Assembly: GCA_947476045.1 (NCBI GenBank)
Contig: CANJNZ010000042.1
Coordinates: 1-38,071, forward strand
Origin: Chthoniobacteraceae bacterium
GTDB taxonomy: Bacteria; Verrucomicrobiota; Verrucomicrobiia; Chthoniobacterales; Chthoniobacteraceae
Direction: 5' to 3'
Length of the DNA: 38,071 bases
Part shown: piece after piece, positions 23,892 to 31,931 of the stretch
Layout of the letters: each line of letters begins with the position of its first letter
How positions within the stretch are numbered: position 1 is the stretch's first letter
The notes under the pieces: generated by a model
What the model was told of the DNA's origin: nothing
Databases searched by the model: none
Seen by the model: only the letters and a program-made list of their open reading frames with translations
Program-made: the position numbers and the translations under genes

Positions 23892-24623
23892 ATGGGCGAA
23901 CTCACCTTTTCGTGGAGACGGCAGCGCAGCTCGTGGTTGCTCACGGGCTTCATTTTCGCCGCGCTCCTTTTTCACAGCGCCACCTTCTTCCTTTTCCAGA
24001 CTATCGTCCCACCGCGCATCGCCACTCCGCGCACCGCACCACCCGTGCAATTGCTCACCCCGTTTGCGCCCGACGGCACTCCTTCGCCGGAGAATGAAGC
24101 CGTGCTCAATTGGATCGCCACCGCCGATCCAGCCATCGTCGCACGTGTTCCCGACGTGCAGCCATCCGGCCTGCTCAACATCCCCTACCGCCCATCGTAT
24201 CTCACCCCGCGCACAGCACCACTCGGCGTTCCTCCTGAGCCCGCAAGCATCCAGTTCCCGCCCGCACGCGATCCGCTTTCACTCATCATAGCCGCACCTC
24301 AGCCGCCAGCAGCACCTAGCGTCATTGCTCAAAATACGCTCGTCACTTTTTCCGCATCGCTCGCAACACGCGCACCTGCTTCCACGAAATTCACGCCCAC
24401 GCAGCGCTCCAACAAGCCCGTCGAAAACACACGCCTCCTCCTCGGCGTATCCGACAAGGGCGAAGTGCGCTTTTCATTCCTCCAGCAAGCCAGTGGCTTC
24501 CCCACCCTCGATGCCGAAGCTGACAATTTTCTGCGCACATTAAATTTTTCCGCCTCATCGGACGCCCCCATCACGTGGGGAATCGTCACTTTCGAGTGGG
24601 GCGACGACGCCACCACGCAATAA
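23892..24623 (+). CDS. TonB-like energy-transducing protein
   Basis: A 243-residue protein with TonB architecture: short cytoplasmic N-terminus, one membrane helix (WLLTGFIFAALLFHSATFFLF), a Pro/Ala-rich periplasmic spacer of about 120 residues, and a C-terminal beta-rich domain (LLLGVSDKGEVRFSFLQQAS, LDAEADNFLRTLNF, WGIVTFEWG) that matches the TonB C-terminal pattern. The N-terminal SxxxH residue set is not obvious apart from FHSATFF. Position directly after exbB and exbD supports the assignment. It overlaps the next gene at TAATG. Confidence 0.78.
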   Translation: MGELTFSWRRQRSSWLLTGFIFAALLFHSATFFLFQTIVPPRIATPRTAPPVQLLTPFAPDGTPSPENEAVLNWIATADPAIVARVPDVQPSGLLNIPYRPSYLTPRTAPLGVPPEPASIQFPPARDPLSLIIAAPQPPAAPSVIAQNTLVTFSASLATRAPASTKFTPTQRSNKPVENTRLLLGVSDKGEVRFSFLQQASGFPTLDAEADNFLRTLNFSASSDAPITWGIVTFEWGDDATTQ

Positions 24624-24862
24624 TGTTCCGCCTTCAGCTCCACCAACTGATTTTCGTGTATGCCGGCTTCAGCCTCGCAATCATCCTGCTCGCTGCGTGG
24701 TTTCACAATATGCGCCGCACACGCCGCGACCGTGCCGCCCTGCACGATCTGATGAAATGCGGCCTGTGTGCCTACGAATTTCGCGACGAAACCGGGGCCG
24801 CAATCCCCCGCTGCCCGAACTGCAATGCGCTCGTCGAGCGACGCCGACTTTCACGGCTGTAG
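24623..24862 (+). CDS. Membrane-anchored zinc-ribbon protein
   Basis: A 79-residue protein: an N-terminal membrane helix (LIFVYAGFSLAIILLAAWF), a basic stretch (MRRTRRDR) and a zinc ribbon with Cys46, Cys49, Cys64 and Cys67 (KCGLC ... RCPNC). It starts inside the stop of the tonB-like gene (TAATG), so the two are translationally coupled. The cytosolic zinc ribbon on a membrane anchor may bind nucleic acid or a partner protein. No family name is recognised. Confidence 0.72.
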   Translation: MFRLQLHQLIFVYAGFSLAIILLAAWFHNMRRTRRDRAALHDLMKCGLCAYEFRDETGAAIPRCPNCNALVERRRLSRL

Positions 24863-24908
24863 GTTTTCCATTTCCATCCGGGCCGGTTTTCATTCTCTAT
24901 GCGCGCCC

Positions 24909-25193
24909 ATGAGTGACCCATTTAATGTCCGCTACGTCGCACAGCTCGCCCGGCTTGATCTGAGCGATGCCGAAATCGAGAAGTTCCAGAGCCAGCTCGG
25001 CCAGGTGCTCGCACACGTCGAGCAACTCGGCCGCGTGGATGTCTCGAAAGTCGAACCCACCGCGCACGCCAACGCCGTCGCGAATGTTTTCCGCAAAGAC
25101 GAATCCCGCCCCGGCTTCACACAGGACGCCGCACTCAGCAACGCCCCCCGCTCCGCCAACGGCCTCATCGTCGTGCCAAAAGTCATCGAGTAA
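24909..25193 (+). CDS. gatC: Asp-tRNA(Asn)/Glu-tRNA(Gln) amidotransferase subunit GatC
   Basis: A 94-residue GatC, the small subunit that wraps around GatA and GatB. Typical blocks are VRYVAQLARLDLSDAEIEKF, QLGQVLAHVEQL, DVSKVEPTAHAN and the C-terminal VVPKVIE. It starts at ATG 24909, 46 bases after the zinc-ribbon gene, and is followed by gatA after 9 bases. Confidence 0.95.
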   Translation: MSDPFNVRYVAQLARLDLSDAEIEKFQSQLGQVLAHVEQLGRVDVSKVEPTAHANAVANVFRKDESRPGFTQDAALSNAPRSANGLIVVPKVIE

Positions 25194-25202
25194 ACGCACG
25201 CC

Positions 25203-26648
25203 ATGTCTCTCACTTCGCTCTCCATTTCCGCACTTCAGGAAAAACTCCGCGCCCGCGAGGCATCACCCGTCGAGGCGCTCGACGCACTCGAATCCCGCAT
25301 CGCCGCTGTGGACCCATCCATCCACGGCTACCTGTCGCGCGACTACGCAGCAGCGCGCGCTCTCGCTGAAAAAGCCGACGTCAATCTCCCCCTCGGCGGC
25401 GTGCCCATCGCAATCAAAGACGTGATCAACGTCATCGGCGAGCCCTGCACCTGTGCGTCGAAAATCCTCCTCGGTTACAAATCCACCTACGACGCCACCG
25501 TGATTTCCCGCCTGCGCGCAGCGGGCGCGATTCCATTCGGGCGATGTAACATGGATGAATTCGCGATGGGCAGCTCCACCGAAAACTCCGCGTTTGGCCG
25601 CTCGTGCAATCCGTGGGATCTCGCCCGCGTCCCCGGCGGTTCCTCCGGCGGTTCGGCAGCAGTCGTTGCTGCGGATGAAGCTTACGCCTCCCTCGGCTCC
25701 GACACCGGTGGCAGCATCCGCCAGCCCGCCGCGCTCTGCGGCATCGTCGGCCTCAAGCCCACCTACGGACGCGTCTCCCGCTACGGCCTCGTCGCTTTCG
25801 CCTCATCGCTCGATCAGATCGGCCCTTTCACAAAAACCGTGCGCGACGCCGGTCTGCTCCTCAATGCCATCGCCGGACGCGACCCGCAGGATTCCACCAG
25901 CCTCGACGTTCCCACCGAAGACGCGACAGCGCTTCTTGGCCGCGATCTCAAAGGCGTGAAACTCGGGATGCCGAAGGAGTATTTCATCAGCGGCATTGAC
26001 CCGCAGGTGGACGCATCCATCCGTGCCGCCATCGCAAAATACGAAAGCCTCGGCGCGGAAATCGTCGAAGTTTCCCTGCCGCACACCGAACACGCCGTCA
26101 GCGTCTATTACGTCATCGCCACCGCCGAAGCCTCCGCAAATCTCGCGCGCTTCGACGGCGTCCGCTACGGTCATCGCGCCGCGACCGACAACCTCCTCGA
26201 AATGTATGGCCGCTCGCGCGCAGAGGGCTTCGGCCCCGAAGTAAAGCGCCGCATCATCCTCGGCACCTACGTCCTCTCCAGCGGCTACTACGACGCCTAT
26301 TACCTGCGCGCGCAAAAAGTCCGCACCCTCATCCGCGACGACTTCACAAAGGCATTCGAGAAAGTGGACGCCATCATCTGCCCCACCACACCCGAGCCTG
26401 CGTTCCTCGCCGGCGACCGCACCGACGATCCTTTGAAAATGTATCTCGCCGATATCTTCACCATCGCGTGCAACCTCGCAGGCACCTGCGGCCTCAGCCT
26501 CCCGTGCGGCTTCGCAAACGAAAGCGGCAAGCAACTTCCCATCGGCCTGCAACTCATCGGCCAGCCGTGGAAAGAAGCACGCCTCCTCCAAATCGCCCAC
26601 GCCTACGAGCAAGCCACCGACTGGCACAAAGCCCGCCCCGCGCTCTAG
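25203..26648 (+). CDS. gatA: Asp-tRNA(Asn)/Glu-tRNA(Gln) amidotransferase subunit GatA
   Basis: A 481-residue amidase-signature enzyme that hydrolyses glutamine to supply ammonia for transamidation of Glu-tRNA(Gln) or Asp-tRNA(Asn). The Ser-cisSer-Lys triad is Lys72 (AIKDVINV), Ser147 (GGSSGGSAA) and Ser171 (GSDTGGSIRQPAA). Length and ends (AYEQATDWHKARP) are normal. gatB is not in the window. It is the last gene of the 22801-26648 operon. Because glnS is also present (36174-37880), the complex may mainly make Asn-tRNA. Confidence 0.97.
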   Translation: MSLTSLSISALQEKLRAREASPVEALDALESRIAAVDPSIHGYLSRDYAAARALAEKADVNLPLGGVPIAIKDVINVIGEPCTCASKILLGYKSTYDATVISRLRAAGAIPFGRCNMDEFAMGSSTENSAFGRSCNPWDLARVPGGSSGGSAAVVAADEAYASLGSDTGGSIRQPAALCGIVGLKPTYGRVSRYGLVAFASSLDQIGPFTKTVRDAGLLLNAIAGRDPQDSTSLDVPTEDATALLGRDLKGVKLGMPKEYFISGIDPQVDASIRAAIAKYESLGAEIVEVSLPHTEHAVSVYYVIATAEASANLARFDGVRYGHRAATDNLLEMYGRSRAEGFGPEVKRRIILGTYVLSSGYYDAYYLRAQKVRTLIRDDFTKAFEKVDAIICPTTPEPAFLAGDRTDDPLKMYLADIFTIACNLAGTCGLSLPCGFANESGKQLPIGLQLIGQPWKEARLLQIAHAYEQATDWHKARPAL

Positions 26649-26778
26649 CAGCCTGCTGCGATACACGGGGGCGGATTTGCGCAAGCCGGATACGACTCTG
26701 GTTGTCGGCCAGACGCTGGCCTACAATGCAGACAACGGGCGGCAGGGAGAGGCAAGAAGAATGGCCCGTTGACAACAG

Positions 26779-26793
26779 TTATACCATGTATAA
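26779..26793. promoter_or_regulatory. Palindromic operator of the toxin-antitoxin genes
   Basis: TTATAC-CAT-GTATAA is a perfect 6-3-6 palindrome 11 bases before the toxin start and overlaps a TATAAT-like -10 box (26789-26794). It suits autorepression by the HTH antitoxin. A TTGACA lies at 26769-26774, but the 14-base spacer is short. Confidence 0.6.
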
Positions 26794-26804
26794 TCTCCCT
26801 GCCG

Positions 26805-27140
26805 ATGACTGTCTGCTTTGTAGAGTTGCAAGCCTTCACCGAGGAAGTGCTGCGCGTCGCCGATGAGGAGACGTTGCGGCAATTCGAGGCGGAGCTGGCA
26901 GCGCACCCGGAGGCCGGGGATTTGATCCGGCATTCGGGTGGTCTGCGAAAAGCCCGGATGAAACTGCCGGGGCGCGGAAAGAGCGGCGGGGCACGTGTGA
27001 TTTACCTCTGGCTACCGGAGGCACGGCGTTTCGTCCTCTTCATGCTCTACACAAAGGCAAAGAGCGCGGACATCCCGCCCGCGTTGCTCGCCCGCTTGCG
27101 GGCAGCAGTCGAAACGATCAAAGCGCACTACAACCGATGA
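26805..27140 (+). CDS. RelE/HigB-type toxin
   Basis: A 111-residue ParE/RelE-superfamily protein. ETLRQFEAELAAHPEAGDLI, RKARMKLPGRGKSGGARVIY and LYTKAKSADIPPALLARLRA are the typical HigB-like order: basic core strand KARMKLPGRGKSGG(A)RVIYL followed by a helix. Such toxins cleave mRNA on the ribosome. ATG 26805 is chosen from an open frame reaching 26769. The toxin comes first, as in higBA systems, and overlaps the antitoxin gene by 4 bases (ATGA). Confidence 0.86.
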   Translation: MTVCFVELQAFTEEVLRVADEETLRQFEAELAAHPEAGDLIRHSGGLRKARMKLPGRGKSGGARVIYLWLPEARRFVLFMLYTKAKSADIPPALLARLRAAVETIKAHYNR

Positions 27141-27457
27141 AAACAAAAACCAAGAAACCCGAAATCACCTTCGATGCCGCTGCACTCGTCGCTCGCGTGG
27201 AGGGCTTCGCCGCAGGGCACGCCCCCGCACGCGAGCGCACTGTGAGCCTGCCGCCGCCCGTCAAAGCCATGCCCGCCCGACAAATCCGCGCACTGCGGTT
27301 GCAACTCGGCTACACGCAAATGGAGTTCGCCGCGCTGCTCAACGTGCCCAAGGTCACAGCGATCTCGTGGGAAAACGGCACCCGCAAACCCAGCGGGGCC
27401 GCCCTCCGCCTCCTCGCCGTCGCCAAGCACCACCCGGAGGCGTTGCAAGCGGCGTGA
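27137..27457 (+). CDS. HTH (Xre-family) antitoxin, HigA-like
   Basis: A 106-residue antitoxin with a C-terminal helix-turn-helix: IRALRLQLGYTQMEFAALLN, VPKVTAISWENGTRKPSGAA and LRLLAVAKHHPEAL. The Arg/Lys-rich N-terminus may contact the toxin. It would bind the palindromic operator upstream of the toxin gene and neutralise it. Overlap of 4 bases with the toxin supports co-production. Confidence 0.86.
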   Translation: MKTKTKKPEITFDAAALVARVEGFAAGHAPARERTVSLPPPVKAMPARQIRALRLQLGYTQMEFAALLNVPKVTAISWENGTRKPSGAALRLLAVAKHHPEALQAA

Positions 27458-27481
27458 TGCGGCCAGTTCACCGCGCAGGAA

Positions 27482-29134
27482 TCAATAAACGAGAATCAGC
27501 ACCACCGAGGGTTGCGCTTTTGCAACCATGTCCTCGAAGGAGAGTTTCCTTGTTCCATCATTCGGCTCTGGCGCATTGGCTCCCAAATACGGCTCCAGCA
27601 GCGCAAGCGCATACGTGCTTTTCACGGCGTAGTTCACATTTTGCGGGATGTCACCAGTCGCCCTCGCCGCCTTGAGTCCGAGCTTGCTCACCACGACTCC
27701 GATCACGTTCCCACTTTCATCCAGTAACGCTCCGCCGGAGTTGCCCGGCTGCACAGGAACGCTGATTTGCCATGCGCGCGGGTCGTCTCCGATTCCGTTG
27801 AGGCTGCTGATTTCCCCCTTCGTGACTTTCGGACTAAAGCCCTGAATATCTACGTTTGGAAAACCAATCGTGGCTACCGTCTGACCTAAACGAACCTTGC
27901 GCGACGGGGCGACTGGCAGCGCGGAGAACGTTCCATCAACGAGCTTCAAAACAGCGAGGTCGTTGGCTTCATCCACCCGCAAAATCTTCGCGGTTTTAAT
28001 TCCCTGTGAAGTGAGGATTTTCAGACGCTTCGCGCCAGCGACTACATGGGCTGCCGTCAACACATGACCTTCGCTGGAGATAATTGCTCCAGTGCCGCTG
28101 CCCTTCGGCGTTTCTGTTGCAGGAGAGATTTTAGCGGCAGAGTCGTTTGGCTGAGTTGGGGGCCGCGACTGCTTGGCGACTTCCAATTCCTTTAGGATTT
28201 GTTTGCTGCGCTGTTGCGCTGCCAGCGTCAACTGGCGTCCGACACGAGCCTCCATAATTCCACGGTTTTTGACAGCGCCTGCATCGCCCGATGCCGCTGC
28301 AATGTTAAACCAAGCAAGCCCCTCGATTTCGTCCTTGGGCACCCCTCTGCCGTTGCCATACGCCACACCGAGATTGTTTTGCGCGGATGCGTCTCCCTGC
28401 TCGGCGGCTTTACGAAACCATTTTGTAGCTGCCATGAAATTCTTGGGCACCCCTCTGCCTTCGTCATACATCAAACCGAGATTGACCTGCGCGCTAATGT
28501 TTCCCTGTTCGGCGGCTTTGCGATACCACTCCACTGCTTTTGCCGAATCCTTTGGCAAACCCTTGGCTTCGTCATACGCCACACCGAGATTGTTTTGCGC
28601 GGATGCGTGTCCCTGCTCGGCGGCTTTACGATACCACTCCACTGCTTTTGCCCAATCCTTTGGCACACCATTGCCATTGGCATACATCCAGCCGAGGCTG
28701 CATTGCGCGGATGCGTCTCCCTGCTCGGCGGCTTTGCGATACCACTCCACTGCTTTTGCCCAATCCTTGGGCGCGCCATCGCCTTTGGCATACTTATCTC
28801 TCAGGCTGTATTTAGCAGTGGCGTCCCCTTGAGTAGCCGCCTTATCGAGTTGGTGACGTTCCGCTAAGCTTTTCGGTATGGCATCGCTGTTGGCATAAAG
28901 CCTACCCAAGCTGTTTTGCGCCTGAATGTGTCCTTGGTCTGCGGCCTTACGATACCACTCAGTCGCTTTCGTTAAGTTCTTCGGCACACCTTCGCCGTTG
29001 GCATAGAGATTCCCAAGGTTGAACTGTGCCTCTGCATTCCCTTGCGCCGCAGCCTTCTCAAGTTGCTCGCGTCCCGATGCAGGCCCGAGGCTCGCAACCA
29101 GTGCGAAACACAGAATCAGAACGCCCTTTTTCAT
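27482..29134 (-). CDS. Exported Sel1-repeat trypsin-like serine protease
   Basis: A 550-residue fusion. After a signal peptide (MKKGVLILCFALVASLGPASG) come about seven Sel1-like 36-residue repeats (DWAKAVEWYRKAAEQGDASA, GWMYANGNGVPK and relatives). A trypsin-like/HtrA-like protease domain follows: GTGAIISSEGHVLTAAHVV (His363), NDLAVLKL (Asp392) and VQPGNSGGALLD (Ser466). No PDZ domain is seen. It is likely periplasmic, with the Sel1 array recruiting substrates or partners. The central repeats are nearly identical at DNA level. Start ATG 29134 was chosen for the signal peptide. Confidence 0.9.
   Translation of the reverse strand: MKKGVLILCFALVASLGPASGREQLEKAAAQGNAEAQFNLGNLYANGEGVPKNLTKATEWYRKAADQGHIQAQNSLGRLYANSDAIPKSLAERHQLDKAATQGDATAKYSLRDKYAKGDGAPKDWAKAVEWYRKAAEQGDASAQCSLGWMYANGNGVPKDWAKAVEWYRKAAEQGHASAQNNLGVAYDEAKGLPKDSAKAVEWYRKAAEQGNISAQVNLGLMYDEGRGVPKNFMAATKWFRKAAEQGDASAQNNLGVAYGNGRGVPKDEIEGLAWFNIAAASGDAGAVKNRGIMEARVGRQLTLAAQQRSKQILKELEVAKQSRPPTQPNDSAAKISPATETPKGSGTGAIISSEGHVLTAAHVVAGAKRLKILTSQGIKTAKILRVDEANDLAVLKLVDGTFSALPVAPSRKVRLGQTVATIGFPNVDIQGFSPKVTKGEISSLNGIGDDPRAWQISVPVQPGNSGGALLDESGNVIGVVVSKLGLKAARATGDIPQNVNYAVKSTYALALLEPYLGANAPEPNDGTRKLSFEDMVAKAQPSVVLILVY
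28394..28770 (-). repeat. 108-bp tandem repeats encoding Sel1 units
   Basis: The sequence TCCCTG(C/T)TCGGCGGCTTT starts at 28394, 28502, 28610 and 28718, spaced exactly 108 bases (36 codons). The last three copies are almost identical over about 50 bases, implying recent unequal recombination or gene conversion inside the protease gene. Confidence 0.9.
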
Positions 29135-29269
29135 GGGTGAAAATCTACACCTCAGCGCAAGCAACAAGCAACAGCCATTCGAGTGATACCACGTCAGCAC
29201 ACATCCAAAATGCTAGGCGATATAAATTCTTGTTCTCATTGTTAGCGGATATACTTTGCGCGCACTTCC

Positions 29270-29611
29270 ATGCATCGTCTCCTCATGTTCTTCGCCCTGC
29301 TTCTTGTTGGCTGCACGCCCTACACAGGGCAAATCAGGAGACTGGATCGCGCTTACGCGGCGGGGCAGATCGACGCGAACACATACTACGCCGAGCGAGG
29401 ACGACTGGCAGCAATCGAGCAGCAGTGGGGCGCAAACATGGCGCAGAGCATCAACGCATCGAATGCGCAGTTCCAAGAAAATATGCGCCAGCAGCAAGCG
29501 GCGAATGCCTACAATTATCGCACTCAAGTCTTGGCGCAACCTCAGCGGGTTAATGTCTATCACAGCGGCGCAGTTCGATACGACATTTACGGACATCCTT
29601 ACGGCTACTGA
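29270..29611 (+). CDS. Small lipoprotein, Gln/Asn-rich
   Basis: A 113-residue predicted lipoprotein with lipobox LVGC (Cys15). The mature part begins TPYTGQIRRLDRAYAAGQI then DANTYYAERGRLAAIEQQWG, a short helical SHOCT-like "R-L-x-x-A-x-x-x-G-x-I" hairpin, followed by a Gln/Asn-rich stretch (NASNAQFQENMRQQQAAN) and a Tyr/Gly-rich end. The role is unknown. It diverges from the protease gene with a 135-base shared upstream region. Confidence 0.75.
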   Translation: MHRLLMFFALLLVGCTPYTGQIRRLDRAYAAGQIDANTYYAERGRLAAIEQQWGANMAQSINASNAQFQENMRQQQAANAYNYRTQVLAQPQRVNVYHSGAVRYDIYGHPYGY

Positions 29612-29770
29612 GGAACGGCCCGTTCCAGTTGTCTATGACTTCGTGGAAATAGGGCCAGACAGATAGTTGTTCCAACTGGCGCAAGACGCGCCCCGCGTTT
29701 AATCCGCAATCCGCAATCCCAATCGAAGATGGAGCCGGGGCGGAGGCGGGAGGCTCAAATCCGCAACGGA

Positions 29771-30766
29771 CTACCCGCCGACTTCCGCACGCGCCTCGGC
29801 GGCGAGGGCGGTCGAGAGATAGCGTTCGCCGGTCGAGCAGGCGATGGTGACGATGCACTTGCCTTTATTCTCCGGGCGCTTCGCGACTTGGATCGCAGCC
29901 CACACATTTGCACCGGTGCTGATGCCGACGAGGATGCCCTCTTCTTTCGCAAGACGGCGTGCCATCGCAAACGAATCATCGTTGCTCACCTTCACGCACT
30001 CGACGATCTGCGCGTTGCCCGCGCTGTCCTTGAGGTGGAGATTGTTCGGCACAAAGCCCGCGCCGGTTCCTTGAATTTTGTGCGGCCCCGGTTTCACAGG
30101 CTCACCGGCAAGCGTCTGCGAAATGACTGGCGAATCCGCCGGCTCCACCGCGATGGCTTGAAAACTTGCCTTCTTCGGCTTGAGCATTTCGCAGCAACCC
30201 GTGATCGTCCCGCCCGTCCCCACGGCGGCGACGAGAATATCAATAGCGCCATTCGTATCCTCCCACAACTCGACCGCAGTCGTTGCGGAGTGAATCGCAG
30301 GGTTTGCCGGGTTGTTGAACTGCTGCGGAATCCACGAATTCGGCGTGTCCTTCGCGAGCGCATCGGCGCGCGCGATTGCGCCCTTCATTCCCTCGCTGCC
30401 GGGCGTGAGCACCAGCTTCGCGCCGAGCATCGCGAGAAGCGTGCGGCGCTCCAGCGACATCGTCTCGGGCATCGTGAGGATGAGCTTGTAGCCCTTCGCC
30501 GCTGCGACGAATGCGAGCGCGATTCCCGTATTCCCCGAGGTCGGCTCGATGATCGTCGTGTCCTTGTTCAAAATGCCGCGCTTCTCCGCGTCCTCGATCA
30601 TCGCCGCGCCGATACGATCCTTCACGCTCCCGAGCGGATTGAAGAATTCGCACTTCAGCGCGATGGTCGTGCTGGCGTCCACGCCTTCGCTGGCGGGGAT
30701 GCGGTTCAGTTTCACCAGCGGCGTGCGGCCGACGGTCTCGATGATGTTGTTGTAGATTTTGCCCAT
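29771..30766 (-). CDS. cysK: Cysteine synthase A (O-acetylserine sulfhydrylase)
   Basis: A 331-residue PLP enzyme making cysteine from O-acetylserine and sulfide. The PLP lysine is Lys49 in NPLGSVKDRIG; substrate loop PTSGNTGIALAF and phosphate-binding VGTGGTITG are intact. GEPVKPGPHKIQGTGAGFVP and GISTGANVWAA are also conserved in CysK. It starts at ATG 30766 and diverges from the pterin dehydratase gene. A repeat-like AATCCGCAATCCGC tract lies downstream near 29700-29760. Confidence 0.96.
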   Translation of the reverse strand: MGKIYNNIIETVGRTPLVKLNRIPASEGVDASTTIALKCEFFNPLGSVKDRIGAAMIEDAEKRGILNKDTTIIEPTSGNTGIALAFVAAAKGYKLILTMPETMSLERRTLLAMLGAKLVLTPGSEGMKGAIARADALAKDTPNSWIPQQFNNPANPAIHSATTAVELWEDTNGAIDILVAAVGTGGTITGCCEMLKPKKASFQAIAVEPADSPVISQTLAGEPVKPGPHKIQGTGAGFVPNNLHLKDSAGNAQIVECVKVSNDDSFAMARRLAKEEGILVGISTGANVWAAIQVAKRPENKGKCIVTIACSTGERYLSTALAAEARAEVGG

Positions 30767-30877
30767 GATGTGTGTGCGTGGTTGGAGGCGCGGTCTTTAG
30801 CGAACCGCGTCCGCGTCGGCAAGCGAACAAGTGTTTCCTTATTGCCACGAAAAAATCCCCTGCTATCTCGCGAAGCC

Positions 30878-31165
30878 ATGTCATCAATTCTCAGCGCCAA
30901 GGAAATCAAGGAAGCCATCAAAGACCTGCCCGAATGGGACGTGGAGGGAAAAGCCATCGTTCGTGTTTTCGAGTTCGAAGACTTCGAGCAGGCCATTGAT
31001 TTCGTGAACGGCGTCGCCGAACTCGCCGAGGACGCCGACCATCATCCCGACATGGACATTCGCTACAACAAAGTCCGCGTCATCCTCAGCACCCACAGCA
31101 AAGGCGGCATCACCGAGAGCGACTTCGACCTCGCCGAGCGCCTCGATACCCTCGTGGATGCCTAA
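30878..31165 (+). CDS. phhB: Pterin-4a-carbinolamine dehydratase
   Basis: A 95-residue enzyme that dehydrates 4a-hydroxy-tetrahydrobiopterin during pterin recycling. The active-site motif is AEDADHHPDMDIRYNKV (His55, His56, Pro57), with the usual N-terminal DLPEWDVEGKAIVRVFEF and C-terminal TESDFDLAERLD. No aromatic amino acid hydroxylase is in the window, so the role may be in another pterin pathway. Its last codons overlap the start of a 49-residue membrane protein gene. Confidence 0.93.
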   Translation: MSSILSAKEIKEAIKDLPEWDVEGKAIVRVFEFEDFEQAIDFVNGVAELAEDADHHPDMDIRYNKVRVILSTHSKGGITESDFDLAERLDTLVDA

Positions 31166-31307
31166 TCCCGACGCCGCGCAGAAACGCATCGCCCTCGGCG
31201 CAGTCATTGCCGTCGCCATCGCCGTGTGGGCCATCATCGAATGGCGCAGCGCACCCCCGCCCCCGCCACCCGCGCAACTCCCCTACGCACCGCTGTCCAC
31301 CAAATAG
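31158..31307 (+). CDS. Small membrane protein overlapping the dehydratase gene
   Basis: A 49-residue frame, MPNPDAAQKRIALGAVIAVA..., with one membrane helix (IALGAVIAVAIAVWAIIEW) and a Pro-rich tail (SAPPPPPPAQLPYAPL). Its ATG lies inside the last codons of the dehydratase gene (ATGCCTAA), a classic translational coupling arrangement. No family is recognised; the hydrophobic pattern and coupling argue for a real gene, but shortness keeps confidence moderate. Confidence 0.6.
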   Translation: MPNPDAAQKRIALGAVIAVAIAVWAIIEWRSAPPPPPPAQLPYAPLSTK

Positions 31308-31322
31308 CTGGAAACTCGAAAA

Positions 31323-31344
31323 GGACTCATCGGTATGTGAGTCC
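31323..31344 (-). terminator. Hairpin terminator at the end of the dprA-mcsA unit
   Basis: GGACTCA (31323-31329) and TGAGTCC (31338-31344) form a perfect 7-bp stem with an 8-base loop. On the minus strand it is followed by TTTT, downstream of the stop codon at 31383. Confidence 0.6.
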
Positions 31345-31382
31345 AAATCTGTCGTGAGCAGAATGGAAGAGCGACAACCCGG

Positions 31383-31880
31383 CTAGCCTTCGACCTGTGC
31401 GTCTGATTCGAGGTGTTTGATTTTGTCGCGGAGTTGGGCGGCTTCTTCGTATTGCTCGGCGGTGACGGCTTTCCTTAAATCACGCTGGAGTTTTTTCATC
31501 TCATCCTCGCGTTGCTTGAGTTTGAGCAGGCGGGGCGGGACTTTGCCTTTGTGCTCGGTGCCTTTGTGCATGTTTTTCAACATGGCTTCGAGGCCCTCGC
31601 CGAAAACGTCGTAGCAATTGGAGCAGCCAAAGCGCCCTGTCTTTTTGAAATCGGCCTGGCTGAATCCGCAGACGGGGCAGCGTTTTCCGCCACTGCTTTT
31701 TTCCATTTCCTCGGACGCACCGAGGCCGAGAAGGAGGTCGGCGAGCGCGAAGCCGGTGGGATCGGTGACGCCTTTTTCGTTGGAGCAGGCTTCGCAGAGA
31801 TTCACCTTCTGCATCTTCCCGTCCACAATCTGTGTGAGGAAAACGGTCGCTGGTTTCTTTTTGCAGACGTCGCAGTTCAT
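31383..31880 (-). CDS. McsA-like zinc-finger/UVR-domain protein
   Basis: A 165-residue protein with four CxxC pairs (Cys3/6, Cys29/32, Cys68/71, Cys86/89) making two zinc fingers, and a C-terminal UVR motif (DEMKKLQRDLRKAVTAEQYE, EAAQLRDKIKHLE). This is the layout of McsA, which in Firmicutes activates the McsB arginine kinase and links it to ClpC. No mcsB or clpC is next to it here, so partner identity is open. It probably ends an operon with the upstream aminotransferase (51 bases apart). Confidence 0.87.
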   Translation of the reverse strand: MNCDVCKKKPATVFLTQIVDGKMQKVNLCEACSNEKGVTDPTGFALADLLLGLGASEEMEKSSGGKRCPVCGFSQADFKKTGRFGCSNCYDVFGEGLEAMLKNMHKGTEHKGKVPPRLLKLKQREDEMKKLQRDLRKAVTAEQYEEAAQLRDKIKHLESDAQVEG

Positions 31881-31931
31881 TGCGCAGAAAGGATGCAGGA
31901 TGAAAGACGAAGGCGCAAGTGGTGCGGTGCC

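Noticed and set aside
26769-26794. TTGACA and TATAAT as a standard sigma-70 promoter
   Set aside because: The spacer is 14 bases rather than about 17; it is kept only as a tentative part of the operator region.
28394-28770. Regular 108-bp repeats considered as a CRISPR array or satellite
   Set aside because: The period equals 36 codons in frame with the Sel1 repeats of the protease gene, and the spacing lacks the repeat-spacer alternation of CRISPR.
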